Below are positions 41,998-53,711 of a stretch of 64,000 bases of DNA, in pieces. The translations under genes and the position numbers were made by a program. How positions within the stretch are numbered: position 1 is the first letter of the stretch; every line of letters begins with the position of its first letter. Below the pieces are notes generated by a model. The model saw nothing but the letters and a program-made list of their open reading frames with translations, did not search any database and was not told the DNA's origin. This DNA is from Hesseltinella vesiculosa. Its lineage: Eukaryota > Mucoromycota > Mucoromycetes > Mucorales > Cunninghamellaceae. The stretch lies in assembly GCA_002104935.1 (NCBI GenBank), contig MCGT01000022.1, positions 124,001-188,000 on the forward strand, in the 5' to 3' direction.

Positions 41998-42552
41998 GTT
42001 AACAAATAATACAAAATAATCAGTAAAGAAAAAGGGATATCGAAAAAGGTGTCGAAGTAAAAAAAAAAATAAGAACGACGGGGAAGGAGTGAAATGTAAA
42101 GAAAAAAAAAACTATGTATGGAATAAGAAGGGGGAAAAGTAACTACAGCACAGCCAAGTTTCTTTTGGTTTTAAATGAGAGAAGAGAGAAGCCTCAAATG
42201 TAGGCAAAGGGATGGAGATAGAGGGGAGGCGATGAAACAAAGATGAAGTTGAAGAAGAAGGGGCGTTTTTTTATTTTTTTTCGTCTTGCCTTTTGCCTTT
42301 TGACGATGGCTAGCAGGAAAACTCCGCCACCAATCACGACTTGCACCAGGCAATGTCTAAGATCACCATTCTGGAGAAGTGCAAACCAGAGAATAACATG
42401 GACTAACTTTTCTCTCATGCGAGTTGGGAAACTTAGTGTGTTTAGTGAGCTCGCTTCACCTGTGTTTTATGACTGGCTGCATCATCCGTTCTTAAATCTC
42501 GCCTGATGATTCCGCTCGCCTTGTTCTTTTTCTTTTGTTCCCACCCTGTACC
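41998..42552. other. Divergent spacer with a possible small membrane-protein ORF
   Basis: Shared upstream region of URC4 (minus) and the isochorismatase gene (plus). On the minus strand, 42418-42194 encodes 74 codons with one good membrane helix (VQVVIGGGVFLLAIVKRQKA) followed by Lys/Arg. It could be a small single-pass protein or an exon of one; no homologue is recognised. Confidence 0.4.
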
Positions 42553-43389
42553 ATGTCATTCCAAAGAATTACCAAGCTGTCACCCCGTACCACTGCCTTG
42601 TTTGTCTGTGATATTCAAGAACGCTTCAAGGGCGTCATTTGGCAATATCCATCGGTCATTTCCGTCGCTACCAAGATGGTAACTTCAAAAAAGAAAGAGT
42701 CCTATTTTAAGACTCACGCTTGATGACGCCATTAGATTAAAGCAAGCAAGCATCTGGACATTCCTATTATTGTGACTGAACAATACCCCAAAGGTAGCTC
42801 ATGGGAAAAGATGGTGGAACCACATGGCCGACTCCCTCATTTTTTTTTTATGATTCAGGGTTGGGCAAGACTGTCGCTGAATTGGACGTCTCTGATGCCG
42901 CGCTCAATGTGCCCAAGACCAAGTTCAGCATGTATATCCCCGAGGTGCAGGAAGTGTTGAAGAAGAACAATATCAAGTCTGTCTTGTTGTTGGGCATCGA
43001 GGTAACAAAGTATAAAAAATTGACCGAGGGCCATGCTCATCGTTTCTCTCAGAGCCATGTGTGTGTGTTGCAAACGGCATTGGATCTACTGGAAAACGAT
43101 TATGATGTCCATGTCTTGGCCGACGGTGTTTCTTCCACCAACCAGCCTGAAATCTCCATCGCTCTTGCTGTAAGTCATCGCCAAGCGTAGGAACCGAACC
43201 CTGAGGTTTTCTTTTTAGCGTATGCGACAAGCCGGTGCTGCGGTGACGACCTCGGAATCTGCCTTGTTCCAATTGGTGCAAGATGCAAAGGATGAAAAAT
43301 TCAAAGGCATCAGCAACCTTGTCAAGGATTACAGTGAAGCTACCAAAGTCAACAAGATCTGGGGCGCGTTTTCCTCCTCTCACTTGTAA
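42553..43389 (+). CDS. Isochorismatase-domain hydrolase (ISOC1/2-like)
   Basis: Cysteine hydrolase of the isochorismatase-like superfamily. Exons 42553-42678, 42736-42793, 42859-43001, 43053-43169 and 43219-43389 join in phase (204 residues). The catalytic Asp lies in [13 protein letters not shown], the Lys in VPKTKFSMY, and the nucleophilic Cys in [27 protein letters not shown] and [13 protein letters not shown] are family-typical. The C terminus ends in a plain SSHL, not a peroxisomal signal. The substrate of the ISOC1/2 branch is unknown, and true isochorismate cleavage is unlikely in this branch. Confidence 0.93.
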
Positions 43390-43701
43390 AGAAAGAAAAA
43401 GGAAAACCGTGCAGTCTCTTAGCTCGACCCGTTCAGGCGAGCCTGGGTCTTGTGCTTTTTTTGTTGTTGTTGTTGTTGTTGTCAAATCGTATGGATTAAA
43501 CCATGAACCTGCTTATGAAATGGGATGACATGCAACTTGGCTTGCACAAGTGATGAGGGAGCAAGCTCCATGCGATTGAAAATCCGACGCCCTCTGCTCT
43601 TGTTATTTTTGTTTTTCTCTCTTTTTTTTTTTTTTTTCTCTTCATTGCACTCTTTCGCTCTTTCACATTTTCTTGACTTTTTATATATCCATACCATTCC
43701 A
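43390..43701. other. Spacer between isochorismatase gene and CAF1
   Basis: About 310 bases. Contains a (TTG)n microsatellite at 43461-43481 and a T-run at 43622-43637. No gene seen; probably the CAF1 promoter. Confidence 0.5.
43461..43481. repeat. (TTG)7 microsatellite
   Basis: Seven tandem TTG units directly in the spacer downstream of the isochorismatase gene. Confidence 0.85.
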
Positions 43702-44774
43702 ATGCCAATCAATGAATCCAAATACATTCGAGAAGTATGGGCGGAAAATCTAGAGGAGGAAATGAAATACCTTCGTGATTTAGTAGAAGAGTATCCTTTT
43801 CTTGCCATGGTAAAGAAGTCATTGGGTAGCCAGCCAAAACTCACTCCTTTTTTTTTATGATGTAGGACACAGAATTCCCGGGTGTGGTGGCACGACCAAT
43901 AGGCACATTCAAAACATCATCCGACTATCATTATCAAACGCTACGGTGCAACGTGGACTTGCTGAAGATCATCCAGCTTGGGGTGACGTTTGCTGATCAG
44001 CATGGCAATCTCCCTGCCAATGTCTGCACCTGGCAATTCAACTTCAAGTTTAGTCTAGAGTAAGGCTATTTTTTTTTATTGAGTTTCCCATTCACCTTTT
44101 TTTTTTTTTTGCCATAGGAGCGACATGTATGCCCAGGATTCGATCGACATGCTGACAAAATCGGGTATCGACTTCAAGAAACACGAAGAATACGGCATCG
44201 ATGTCGAGCATTTTGGTGAACTGTTGATCAGTTCAGGGTTTGTGCTACTGGACGACGTCAAATGGATTTCCTTCCACAGTGGCTACGACTTTGGTTACCT
44301 GCTCAAAGTGCTTACCTGCGCCAACATGCCTGCCGACGAAACCGAATTCTTTGATCTTCTGCGCACCTACTTTCCCTGTGTCTATGACATTAAATACCTG
44401 ATGAAGAGCTGCAAGAACTTGAAGGGTGGCCTCCAAGACATTGCCGACGATCTCCAAGTGGCCCGTATTGGCCCCCAACACCAGGCCGGCTCAGACAGTT
44501 TGTTGACGAGCGCCACGTTTTTCAAGATGCGACAAATGTTCTTTGAAGACAAAATCGATGATCATAAATACCTGTAAGGACAAGAGCCATTCTCAAAGAG
44601 ACCACTCACGCTTTTTTTATTTTTTGATTCAGTGGCTACCTTTTTGGTCTACGATGCAGTCCAAATTCCGTACAAGCGCTCACCCATGCCACAGCCAACC
44701 TGTTGCTTTCCAACGAAGACGGAATCAATGGCAAACCTGCCTTGGCAAATGGCACCTCCACCAGCAAAGCTTGA
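43702..44774 (+). CDS. CAF1: CCR4-NOT deadenylase subunit CAF1/POP2 (CNOT7/8)
   Basis: DEDDh 3'-5' exonuclease that shortens mRNA poly(A) tails in the CCR4-NOT complex. Exons 43702-43809, 43866-44059, 44118-44573 and 44633-44774 join in phase (299 residues). It begins with the NOT1-binding N terminus ([20 protein letters not shown]). Catalytic residues are visible in order: DTEFPGVV (Asp, Glu), [12 protein letters not shown] (Asp), and [15 protein letters not shown] (His and final Asp); [10 protein letters not shown] is conserved. The end, beyond [19 protein letters not shown], is a short Ala/Ser-rich tail. Typical length for the compact CAF1 form, without the Gln-rich N-terminal extension seen in yeast POP2. 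Confidence 0.97.
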
Positions 44775-44940
44775 TGTCCACGTTCTCGTTTCTTTTACCC
44801 TTTTTTTTTTTCTAATACAAATAAAAAAAAAATTGAAAACATCCCGGCCCTCTTACCCAGGTAGAAAACTCGAGGATATGAAACATTTACTTCTTTTGTA
44901 CAAATTTTTGGAACATCCAGTTGGACAGGAATAAGATAAT
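44775..44940. other. Short convergent spacer
   Basis: About 165 bases between CAF1 and the convergent MDH gene, with T- and A-runs and AATAAA at 44819-44824. Confidence 0.5.
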
Positions 44941-46094
44941 CTACAACTTGGCACCTTCAGTGATGAAGGAAGCACCCTTGGAGATGTTGCCCTTCAATTC
45001 AGGGACAGCTTCATCGAACAACTTCTTTTCATAGTTGTTGACAGCGCCAATGGGCAAGATCTTTTCAACACCGTTGCGACCCAATTGGACAGGCACGGAG
45101 AAGTATTCGAGTTCACCGACGACAGCCTTGGTGTCCTTGGCACCTTCCTTGTCGGCATCCAAGTGAACGTAGGTGCATTCGGTGATGGCAGTACCGTTGA
45201 CGGCAGCTTCGACAATGTTGAGGGCGAAACGAGCACCGGCAAAGGCCATGGACAGAGTGGCAGAGCCAGCACCATCCTTGGCCTTGACAACTTCGTCACC
45301 ACCGAATTGGATACGCTTGGTGACGGCTTCGATTTGTTCTTGGGACAGCTTGTCAGTGCCAGCAACTTGGCTCAGCAAAGGCAAGATGGTCACACCGCTG
45401 TGGCCACCGACCACAGGCACACGAAGAGTGGCGGCATCGCCACCAATCAATTCGGTCACAAAGGTGGAGGCACGCACAATGTCCAAAGTGGTCACACCAA
45501 AGATACTATCCAAAAAGAAAAAAGAGAATGTCAGCAATCATATGCAAAAGGAAAAAAGTTCGACCCCATCGCCCCTCGAAAAAAAAAAAAAAAAAAACTT
45601 ACCGCTTGGGGTCATAGACATTGAAATGCTTGAACACTTCCGTCACGATAGGGACGGTCGAGTTGACAGGGTTGGAGATAATACACATGAAAGCCTTGGG
45701 AGCAAACTTGGCAGCAGCAACGGCAAGGTCACGGACAATGCCAGCGTTGATCTTGAACAAGTCGTCACGGGTCATACCGGGCTTGCGAGGCACACCAGCA
45801 GGGATAACAACTATCAACACCCAAAAAAAGCGTTCGTTAGCATCGTCCCAAGACGTGATTCCATCCTTTCCACATACCAACATCAGAGTCTTTGATGGCT
45901 TCTTCCAATTGAGCAGTACCAACATGACCAGTGACCTTGGCCTTGGTGTTGATGTGGCTCAAATCGGCAGCGACACCAGGAGTGTTGACGATATCAAACA
46001 GGGACAAATGAGTGATAAGAGGCGATTGCTTCAACAACAAAGACAAGGGTTGGCCAATACCGCCAGCGGCACCACAAACAGTAACTTTCACCAT
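44941..46094 (-). CDS. MDH: NAD-malate dehydrogenase with C-terminal AKL
   Basis: Interconverts malate and oxaloacetate with NAD. Exons 46094-45878, 45810-45603 and 45505-44941 join in phase (329 residues). The nucleotide fold opens [19 protein letters not shown]; substrate residues lie in [17 protein letters not shown] and the catalytic His in [16 protein letters not shown]. The sequence belongs to the mitochondrial-type MDH clade but starts at M-V-K-V with no presequence. It ends in A-K-L, a good type-1 peroxisomal signal variant, so it is more likely the glyoxylate-cycle or peroxisomal form (as yeast MDH3) or dual cytosolic-peroxisomal. Location is inference from the tail and missing presequence; an upstream exon with a presequence was looked for and not seen. 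Confidence 0.95.
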
Positions 46095-46835
46095 GTTATT
46101 TAGATTGAATTGATAAAGAAGATTTAAGAAGAAGAGATAAACACGAGTGGGAATATTTTTTTTTCTTTTAAACCGTTGACGCAAACCCCGTCTTTGACCC
46201 CTCTTGCTTTCTTGGGTTTCATCTTCCGCTACCACCTCATTTGCCGATGGCCTGACATACAATCTTGCCCATGATGTCAAAAATACTCTTCGCTCCATAG
46301 CTCTCAAATAAAAACTCCTCTTTCTGCCCTTCACATGAAAACCCTCATGTGAATCACGATTTCCACTGCGTCCCCTTCTTCTTTGAAACGGCTAACATCA
46401 AGTGAGTTCTACCCCCAACAAAACATCCCATCCAAAGCCAGCCATCCTTTTTTGCGTAACCCAAAAAAAAAGAACACACTTTAAATATGGCGTCAAAAAA
46501 AAAAAACCATCCTGACGCTGTCGTTTCCTTTGTGCCAATCGTGTTTTGTCATGACGATGGAAGAGAACGGAAGATGAAATGTGGGCGACTCGGCTGATAT
46601 CGGAAAGACTTTGTTTCTTAGCTTGGTGTCGGATCCGTTTCCGTCACAACAACCTTCCGCAAGTGTGTCCACCGGCAAGCTAAGTGATGTTGGCTGTGAA
46701 TCCTCCCAGCCAATCATTTCGCACGCCCGCTCAAAGGCGCGGTGGGTGGGTCCCAAAAAAAAAAAAAGAGCGTCATTTTTCTTGTTTTTTTTTATTTCTT
46801 CCTCTTCTTCTTGAATAATTAACTCATAAAGGCTC
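46095..46835. other. Divergent promoter region MDH / TPS-TPP
   Basis: Some 740 bases upstream of both genes; A/T-runs at 46158-46166, 46466-46474 and 46495-46504. No gene supported. A minus ORF at 46493-46855 starts within homopolymers and is not convincing. Confidence 0.5.
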
Positions 46836-49800
46836 ATGGCAACCCCCTTTATCACGGAAAGTAGAGTCTTATCAGTGTCTTTATTTTTACCCTATACTCT
46901 TGACATTCGCCAAGCATCCGACCATGCTAGTCATGCTACCAAAGCCCTGAGCCTGTCAACAGCTGACATGGACGCTCCTCGCAACCTCATTGATACCCTT
47001 GCTGCTCAAAAACGACTACCGTCTACGCCATTGAATCAAAGCGAAAAGGAGCTCTTTAATATCGATACGTCATTCCCTCCCTTGCCACCCTCATCCACCC
47101 TCACCAGTATGCCAACACCGGCCGAAACCACAAACGAAATGGATACTGTCAAATGGTCTATCAAGCCTGCGATCGCTGGCAACATTGGCTTGCAGAACGC
47201 TATCCATTCCGTTTCCCATCGACTGAAACAACATACTTGGGTCGGCACTTTGGGCAAGGTCGAACTGGATCCTCTGTCTTCCACCACCAAAGATAAAATC
47301 GCTGCCACTTTGCAACAGCAGTATCAATCCTATGCTATCTTACCACCTGATGACGTTTTTGATGGCCACTACAACCACTACTGCAAACAGGTAACGAAAA
47401 AAAAAGATATATTTTTTACCCCTCTTACATAAGCATACTCACAGTTTATCTTGTCAGGTCCTTTGGCCTTATTTCCATTATGTCATGCAAGATGATATCC
47501 AAAACAAGAGACACCTTGACGACCCCTGGCCAGCCTATGTGAAACTTAATCAAATGTTTGCTGACAAGATCGCTAGCATTTATCAGCAAGGCGATATTGG
47601 TAAGATCACTCACCCCCCCCCTCTTCCATCGTCTTACCCTCTACCTTTCTTAGTGTGGGTCAACGATTACCACTTGATGCTGCTGCCTAAAATGTTGCGG
47701 GACAAATTACCCAATGCCATCATTGGCTTCTTTATGCACATCCCCTTCCCCTCCTCGGAACTGTTTCGGTGTCTTCCTTCACGCAGCCAGCTGCTGGAAG
47801 GCATGCTCCAAGCTGATTTGGTAGGCTTTCAAACCTACTCTTTTGCCCGGCACTTTTTACAAACCTGCTCGCGCATTCTTTCCCTGGACACCACGCCTTC
47901 TGGCATCCAAATGGATTCTCATTACGTGTCTGTGGGCATTTATCCCATCGGTATCGACATTGCGGCTCTGAATCGGAAACGGTAAACATGCGTTGCCAAG
48001 CGGGAAAAAAAATTAAATCCTTCTTTTTTTTTGGAAAGACAAAACGCAGATGTCACAAAGTGGATGACCATGCTCAAAGACAAATATGCTGGCAAGAAAC
48101 TCATTGTCGCCCGCGACAAGCTGGATTATGTCAAGGGCGTACGCCAAAAAATGCTCGCCTTTGAGCAATTCCTCATTCGACACCCCGAATGGCGCGGCAA
48201 GGTACATCCCACGACCACTCGTATCCATGCATCTGCCTCATCTTTTTTTTTAGGTGGTGCTGATCCAAATTGCTCTGTCCACCTCGGAAGAGAATGAGCT
48301 CCGTGCGCATATATCGGATGTCGTGTCTCGCGTCAACTCCAAATTCAGCAACATCTCGTATCAGCCCATCGTGTTCTTGCATCAAGACATCTCGTTCCCT
48401 CAGTATTTAGCCCTGCTGACGTGCGCTGATGCATCCTTGATCACTCCTTTGCGCGATGGCATGAACCTGACATCCCACGAATATATCGTTTGCCAGGAAG
48501 ACCGACAAAACCCCTTGATCCTCAGCGAAGTAAGAGGACCAAGGCGCCCTCCCTTCTTCATACCCACCTAGCTTTCTTCTCTCCATTTTATTTAGTTTAC
48601 AGGCACTTACGGTACCTTTGGCGCGTGTCTTCGTGTGAATCCTTGGGACTATCGTGTAATTCCCCACTCCAAAAGAGGTCTCGCTGCCACTCACGGCTGT
48701 CTTTTCTCTCCTTTTAGCAAATTGGCGATGCCATTCATGAAGCGCTGTCCATGCCAACCGAGGAAAAGCAATCACGATGGAAGGAGCTGTATAAATGCAT
48801 CGAGGTTAACTCGGCCCAAACCTATGCCACCTCGGTCATCTCGGAACTGGCCAAGATTCACAATGCCACCGGCCGACGCTTCTCTGCTCAGATCCCAGCC
48901 CTGCCTATCCGCTTCTTGAAACAAGCCTTTGCCTCCAGCAAAAACCGAGTGTGAGCCCTACAAAAAAAAATGGCCTGTGCTGGGCTGACTTTTTCACTGA
49001 TTCATTTTTCTGTGTGCCGTAGGGTTTTCTTTGATTATGGTGGTACACTGGTGACCCATGGACAAGCCGCCAGCATCACCGAATTGAATCGTGTTATTCC
49101 TGTCCTGACCAAACTGACCGCCGATCCACACAACACGGTCTATGTCATCTCTGGTCGCACTAGATTCGAGGTCGAACGGGATTTAGGCGGCGTGCCCAAT
49201 CTTGGTCTAAGGCAAGTGAAAGACTGAAAGACGACACCATCTCACCTCGTGGTTTTTTTTATGGGTGCCGTGCAGTGCTGAGAATGGATTTTACATCAAA
49301 TCTCGTGGTGAAGAATGGCAGTCGTTGTTCCATCAAATCGACCTTTCGTGGAAGCCGGTGGTGAAAGAGGTAAGCACGAAACCCCTTGTTGCACGTAGCC
49401 CTTTAGTGATGACCACCTCTGGGCTTGTCTGGATAGATCTTTCAATACTACACCGAACGGACTCCCGGTGCATATATCGAATCCAAGGAATCCTCCATTG
49501 TCTGGGTAAGCGCTTTTGCCCGAGGAGAAAGGATGACAAAACGTTTTTTTTTTTTTTTTTTTCATGACCCATCCATTTTTTTCCCTACAAGCATTATCGA
49601 ACCACGACGACACCCGGGCCCGATGCTCAATATGTGTAAGTGCTGGGTGACCTCCATGCAAACCTGTGACCAGGCCGGCTTACCTATTTTTTGCCGTCCT
49701 GGTAGAGCCTGGCAAGCGGCGGAATGTCAAAATCACATTGCTGACTCGGTGAACAAGAATTTTGCTGTCCATGCCGTTGCCGGACGAACGAACATAGAGG

Positions 49801-50121
49801 TACCATGGTGTAAAAGGAAAAAGAAGCGCGAAGAGAGAAGCGCTGCTCACTTTTTTTTTTTTTTTTTTTTTCCAACAGGTTCTTCCTCATGATGTGAACA
49901 AAAGCGGCATTGCCAACCGAGTGCTTTTGGATACGCAGCCGGACTTTGTATTGGCGATTGGGGATGATCGATCAGATGAAGATATGTTTGCCTACCTCAA
50001 CAAACAAAATGCCGTGAAGAACGTCATCACCTGCACCGTTGGGTCCCGGAGCACTGAAGCAAAGTACTACATTAGCAATGTCGATTATGTGCTCGACTTG
50101 ATAGATACCCTTTCTTCCTGA
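46836..50121 (+). CDS. Trehalose-6-phosphate synthase/phosphatase family protein (TPS2/TSL1-like)
   Basis: Thirteen exons join in phase to 829 residues: 46836-47390, 47458-47599, 47654-47981, 48039-48201, 48254-48529, 48596-48655, 48718-48950, 49023-49211, 49276-49369, 49437-49505, 49592-49635, 49706-49799, 49879-50121. The GT20 synthase domain has VLWPYFHYVMQ, VWVNDYHLMLLPKMLRDKL, FFMHIPFPSSELFRCLPSR, VARDKLDYVKGV and LRDGMNLTSHEYIVCQ. The HAD-type phosphatase domain follows, with VISGRTRFEVE, SAENGFYI and IGDDRSDEDMFAYL. Motif I reads FFDYGGTL where active phosphatases have D-x-D-G-T; the second Asp is Gly, so phosphatase activity is doubtful and a regulatory TSL1/TPS3-like role is likely. 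The intron 49212-49275 is GC-AG. Confidence 0.93.
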
Positions 50122-52322
50122 TTCCTCCCTTTTTTATTTTCGTTCTCCGTGCTCTGCTCATCTAGCTTGATTATAAAAGGTCATTTAATTTTACAAGATC
50201 TTGTACATGACGAGCGGTGTTATCATCACAACGGATGAGGGGTTTCAGCCATGCCATTCACTGATCGAGGTGTTTTTGCAAGAGTGATAAAACGCATCTT
50301 TCGAAACCTGATCAAGAAAATAGCGCATGATGGCTTCATTTGGAAATTTTGGTTATCAGTGCCAACGGATGATGGCGTTGGAGGTCCACAAATCACAAAC
50401 AGCCATTAAACATCCATATTTGGGTAATTTATCGACCCGTCCGTGCGACCTGGCTCTTTTGCTCCTCCTTCCATAACATGGGTCCATGAATAAAATCTTT
50501 GGCAGGCAGGTTTTCGACAAGTTCTCCATCCAATCCCCAACAATGGGTTGCCATAGAAACCATCGAGGGAAACCCAAAATCACCCTCTTTTGTGGCTACA
50601 TCCGATTTGCCGGTGATTTTTGAAGTTTCCTTTTCAATCTTGAGTTTGTTTTCTGGCATTTTTTTCGCAAGGCAAACCATGGCGCCAGGCTGTTTTTTCT
50701 TTATCTTCAATTCTAGGAAAGGCACTGGTGCAGAAAACAATTCAATCAACAAGAAAACAAATGAAATGTGACGCGACAAGACGTGGTATGCATTGATGGA
50801 GACAATGAAGTTTAATCCCCCCCACACATTTTCCTCTTCATGACCAGCACCATGGAGGCTCCAGCGTCAACTCAAAAAAAAAACACTGTTCTATTTTGTA
50901 CATTTCATCACCGATAAGGAAAAACCCAAAAAAAGTCACCTTTTTTTTTTTGCGAGTTGAGCATTGATGTTCTTCAATGGAAAGGTGGCAAAGGGTTCAT
51001 TTTTGAAGCGTGGGATGATTGGATGAACCAATTGGGACATCTCTGAAGTGTCATTTGAAAACGAGTGAGATCACGCAAACAACCGCTGGTGTGGGATTTA
51101 GAGTTGGGTGCCTTCCAGAAAAGATTGCTCTCTTCACTTGAAACATGAAAAGAAACGCTACAGCAAATATGGAAGAATGGCGCCGACACGTCATTCTCAT
51201 TTCACTGTCATTTTCCAACGAAATTGTGTTTCCTGGGTGCTTCTTTTGGCTTTGAAAAGAATGTTCAAAAAAAAGTTCAACACATGTTCACACAGTCTTG
51301 GTCATGTTTCCTTGTCTGTTCATGGAAATTTGGCCAGATCACACAGGAAACGTCAAAAAAGGAAAAGCGCCAAGAACTGTTGCACGACCAAAACCGACGG
51401 GATTCCACCTTCTTTTTTTAGCTGACAAGTAAACTATGAAAATAAGCAGCTTGATAGGGTAATGCATATGCATGAATGGAGGTGGCTCATCTTTTGTTTT
51501 GATAAGGCTTAAATTTTCAAAAACAAGTGGAGCTGCAGTGGCCAATGGAGCTAAACACGGTGCAATCCACAGTTTTTTTTTTTCAGCGCTAAAATAGTTA
51601 CACCGGAATTATTGGGAAACCTGAGAAAAAAGTGACGAAAGAGAGCAAAAAAGAGAAGGAAAAAGGGGTGTTGTCACACGGATCCAAAATTGGGGGGATG
51701 GCATCCCAGTGATTCGTTACAGTCCCCCCATTTGGCGGCATCTCGGAGTTACAATATTAGTTCTCCGAGATAATGTCTTGCCATGGACTCCATGATGACC
51801 AGCGTTCGACTCATCAAAACAAAGCCAAACACATCGAGAACAAGCGCCAAACACATCTTCATGACATGTTCCAACCAGTCATGACCGGTTCTGACCAATT
51901 GAACAGCCATTGGGTGCCATTGGCTGTCATTGGCAGCCCATCTGGCTTTGACAAGGTCGAGGGAAGCCCCATGTTTTTTTTTTCTTACACATTCGGCTAA
52001 ATTGGTGACTCAGAAAATAAATAAGAGGCTCCCGACAGCACTCTCCAATCATTGACAACATTGATAGAAAGGAATTCCTCGAAGAATACAGCACACGTGA
52101 GCGGGGAACATGTAGAAAAAAAAAACTTTTTTTTTTTACCGAACAAACAAGGGTAAAAGATTTTGACTTGTGTAAGAGGCCAGGAATAATGGGTGCCGAA
52201 ACGGCCATTCAATTTAAAAAAAAATTCTGTCAGTATAAAAATCAAACGTTACTGGATTTGGGGGAGTCTTTTCTTTCTTACCTTTTTTTATTTATTTTTC
52301 CACCACGTTTTTTTTAAAAGTC
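50122..52322. other. 2.2-kb spacer without a recognised gene
   Basis: Longest gene-poor tract of the window. A minus-strand frame at about 50827-50429 (for example KLKIEKETSKITGKSDVAT and HCWGLDGELVENLPAKDF) looks partly protein-like but has no domain or clear splice context. The tract 51790-51960 is unusually rich in short direct repeats (GCCAAACACATC twice, CCATTGG and variants several times). The right end is the AUR1 promoter. Confidence 0.45.
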
Positions 52323-52876
52323 ATGAAGAAAGGCGAGATACCACCAATACTAGCAGAACGGTTGAAAAACGTTTCACTATACGATTTACAGTATGTATTT
52401 TTGGGGTCGCTTCTTCTCATGGATTACATTATCATCCAAACACCCGGCATGATAGTCAAAACGGTCCTTGGGATCGCATTGGCCTCGTCGTTCTTTATCC
52501 CGTTCGTGCGTCGATTTACCCTCCCAGCTTTGCCCATTTTCACCTGGCTGATTACCTTTTACGCTTGCCAATTCATCCCCACCGAATACCGCCCCAGTCA
52601 TATTTTCGTCAACCTCCTGCCATCGCTCGAGCGTATCCTGTACGGCGCCAGTCTTTCCGAAATCATCTCCAAACACACCCATCCAATTTTGGACGTGCTT
52701 GCATGGTTGCCCTATGGCGTCATCCATTTTTCCCTGCCCTTTGTCTTTGCATTTTTGCTGTTTGTTTTTGGCCCGCCTGGGTCATGCAATGTGTTTGGAA
52801 AGGCGTTTGGTTACATGAATATCGCCGGGGTTCTCACCCAACTGCTTTTCCCCAACGCCTCTCCTTGTAAGTGTGC

Positions 52877-52907
<31 letters not shown>

Positions 52908-53711
52908 TTGGGAAACTCACGTTTTGCTGTAGGGTATGAAATGAGCTATGGTTCGGCACCAGCTGACTATTCGATCCATGGTGAAGCAGGCGGCCTAGCT
53001 CGCATTGACGACATCCTTGGTCTGAAATTGTATGGCTCAACTTTTGGAAACTCGCCACTGGTTTTTGGAGCCTTCCCATCCCTTCACTCAGGCTCGGCCA
53101 CGATCGAAATGCTGTTTGTCACCTACCTCTGTCCCAAGCTATGGCCCGTGGCTGTGGCCTATACCATGTGGATGTGGTGGTCGACCATGTACCTGACCCA
53201 TCACTACATGATCGATCTCGTGGGCGGGTCCATCTATGCCTTTTTGACCTTTTTTGTCGCTCGCCAGTTCCTGCCCAAAGTGGAGCCCGAAAAGCCCCAC
53301 CGCCTGGCCTACTTTGGCATTCAACACTTAACGATCAGCAATCTCTGGCGAAGCATTGAGTACTCGATGCATTTCGGTGGCCAGCGTAAGGCTGATGAGG
53401 AAGTGGCGCTAAAGGAATACGACCTCATGCACGGCGTCACCCTCACCCTCGACGACGGTCAGCTCCAGGATGTCTATGTTTTGACGGAACCTGATTTGGA
53501 CCAGCACCAGCAGCAACAACAGGTCGGCAAGTTGACCAAGCAACGACCTCAACCTCTCCAGCCCATTCGCATGCGTCGTGTGGATTCCTATGAAAACGAC
53601 GACGCTGACTCCGTCCCTTATTTATCGCCTCACTCCACTCCCACCACCTCTGAACCAACCTCACCCGTCACTCCCTATTCACCAGTAGACTTGCGACATT
53701 GGAAAAATTGA
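52323..53711 (+). CDS. AUR1: Inositol phosphorylceramide synthase catalytic subunit
   Basis: Golgi enzyme that transfers phosphoinositol to ceramide; essential in fungi and the target of aureobasidin A. Exons 52323-52866 and 52933-53711 give 440 residues. Multiple membrane segments are seen, with the lipid phosphatase-like motifs VFGAFPSLHSGSAT (C2-type, catalytic His) and YLTHHYMIDLVGGS (C3-type, His and Asp). The N-terminal LQYVFLGSLLLMDYIIIQTP is family-typical, and the splice rejoins NASPWYEMSYGSAPADYS. The intron (52867-52932) contains a run of some 20 T. The cytosolic tail after the last membrane segment is long, Gln- and Ser/Thr/Pro-rich and likely regulatory. Confidence 0.96.
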
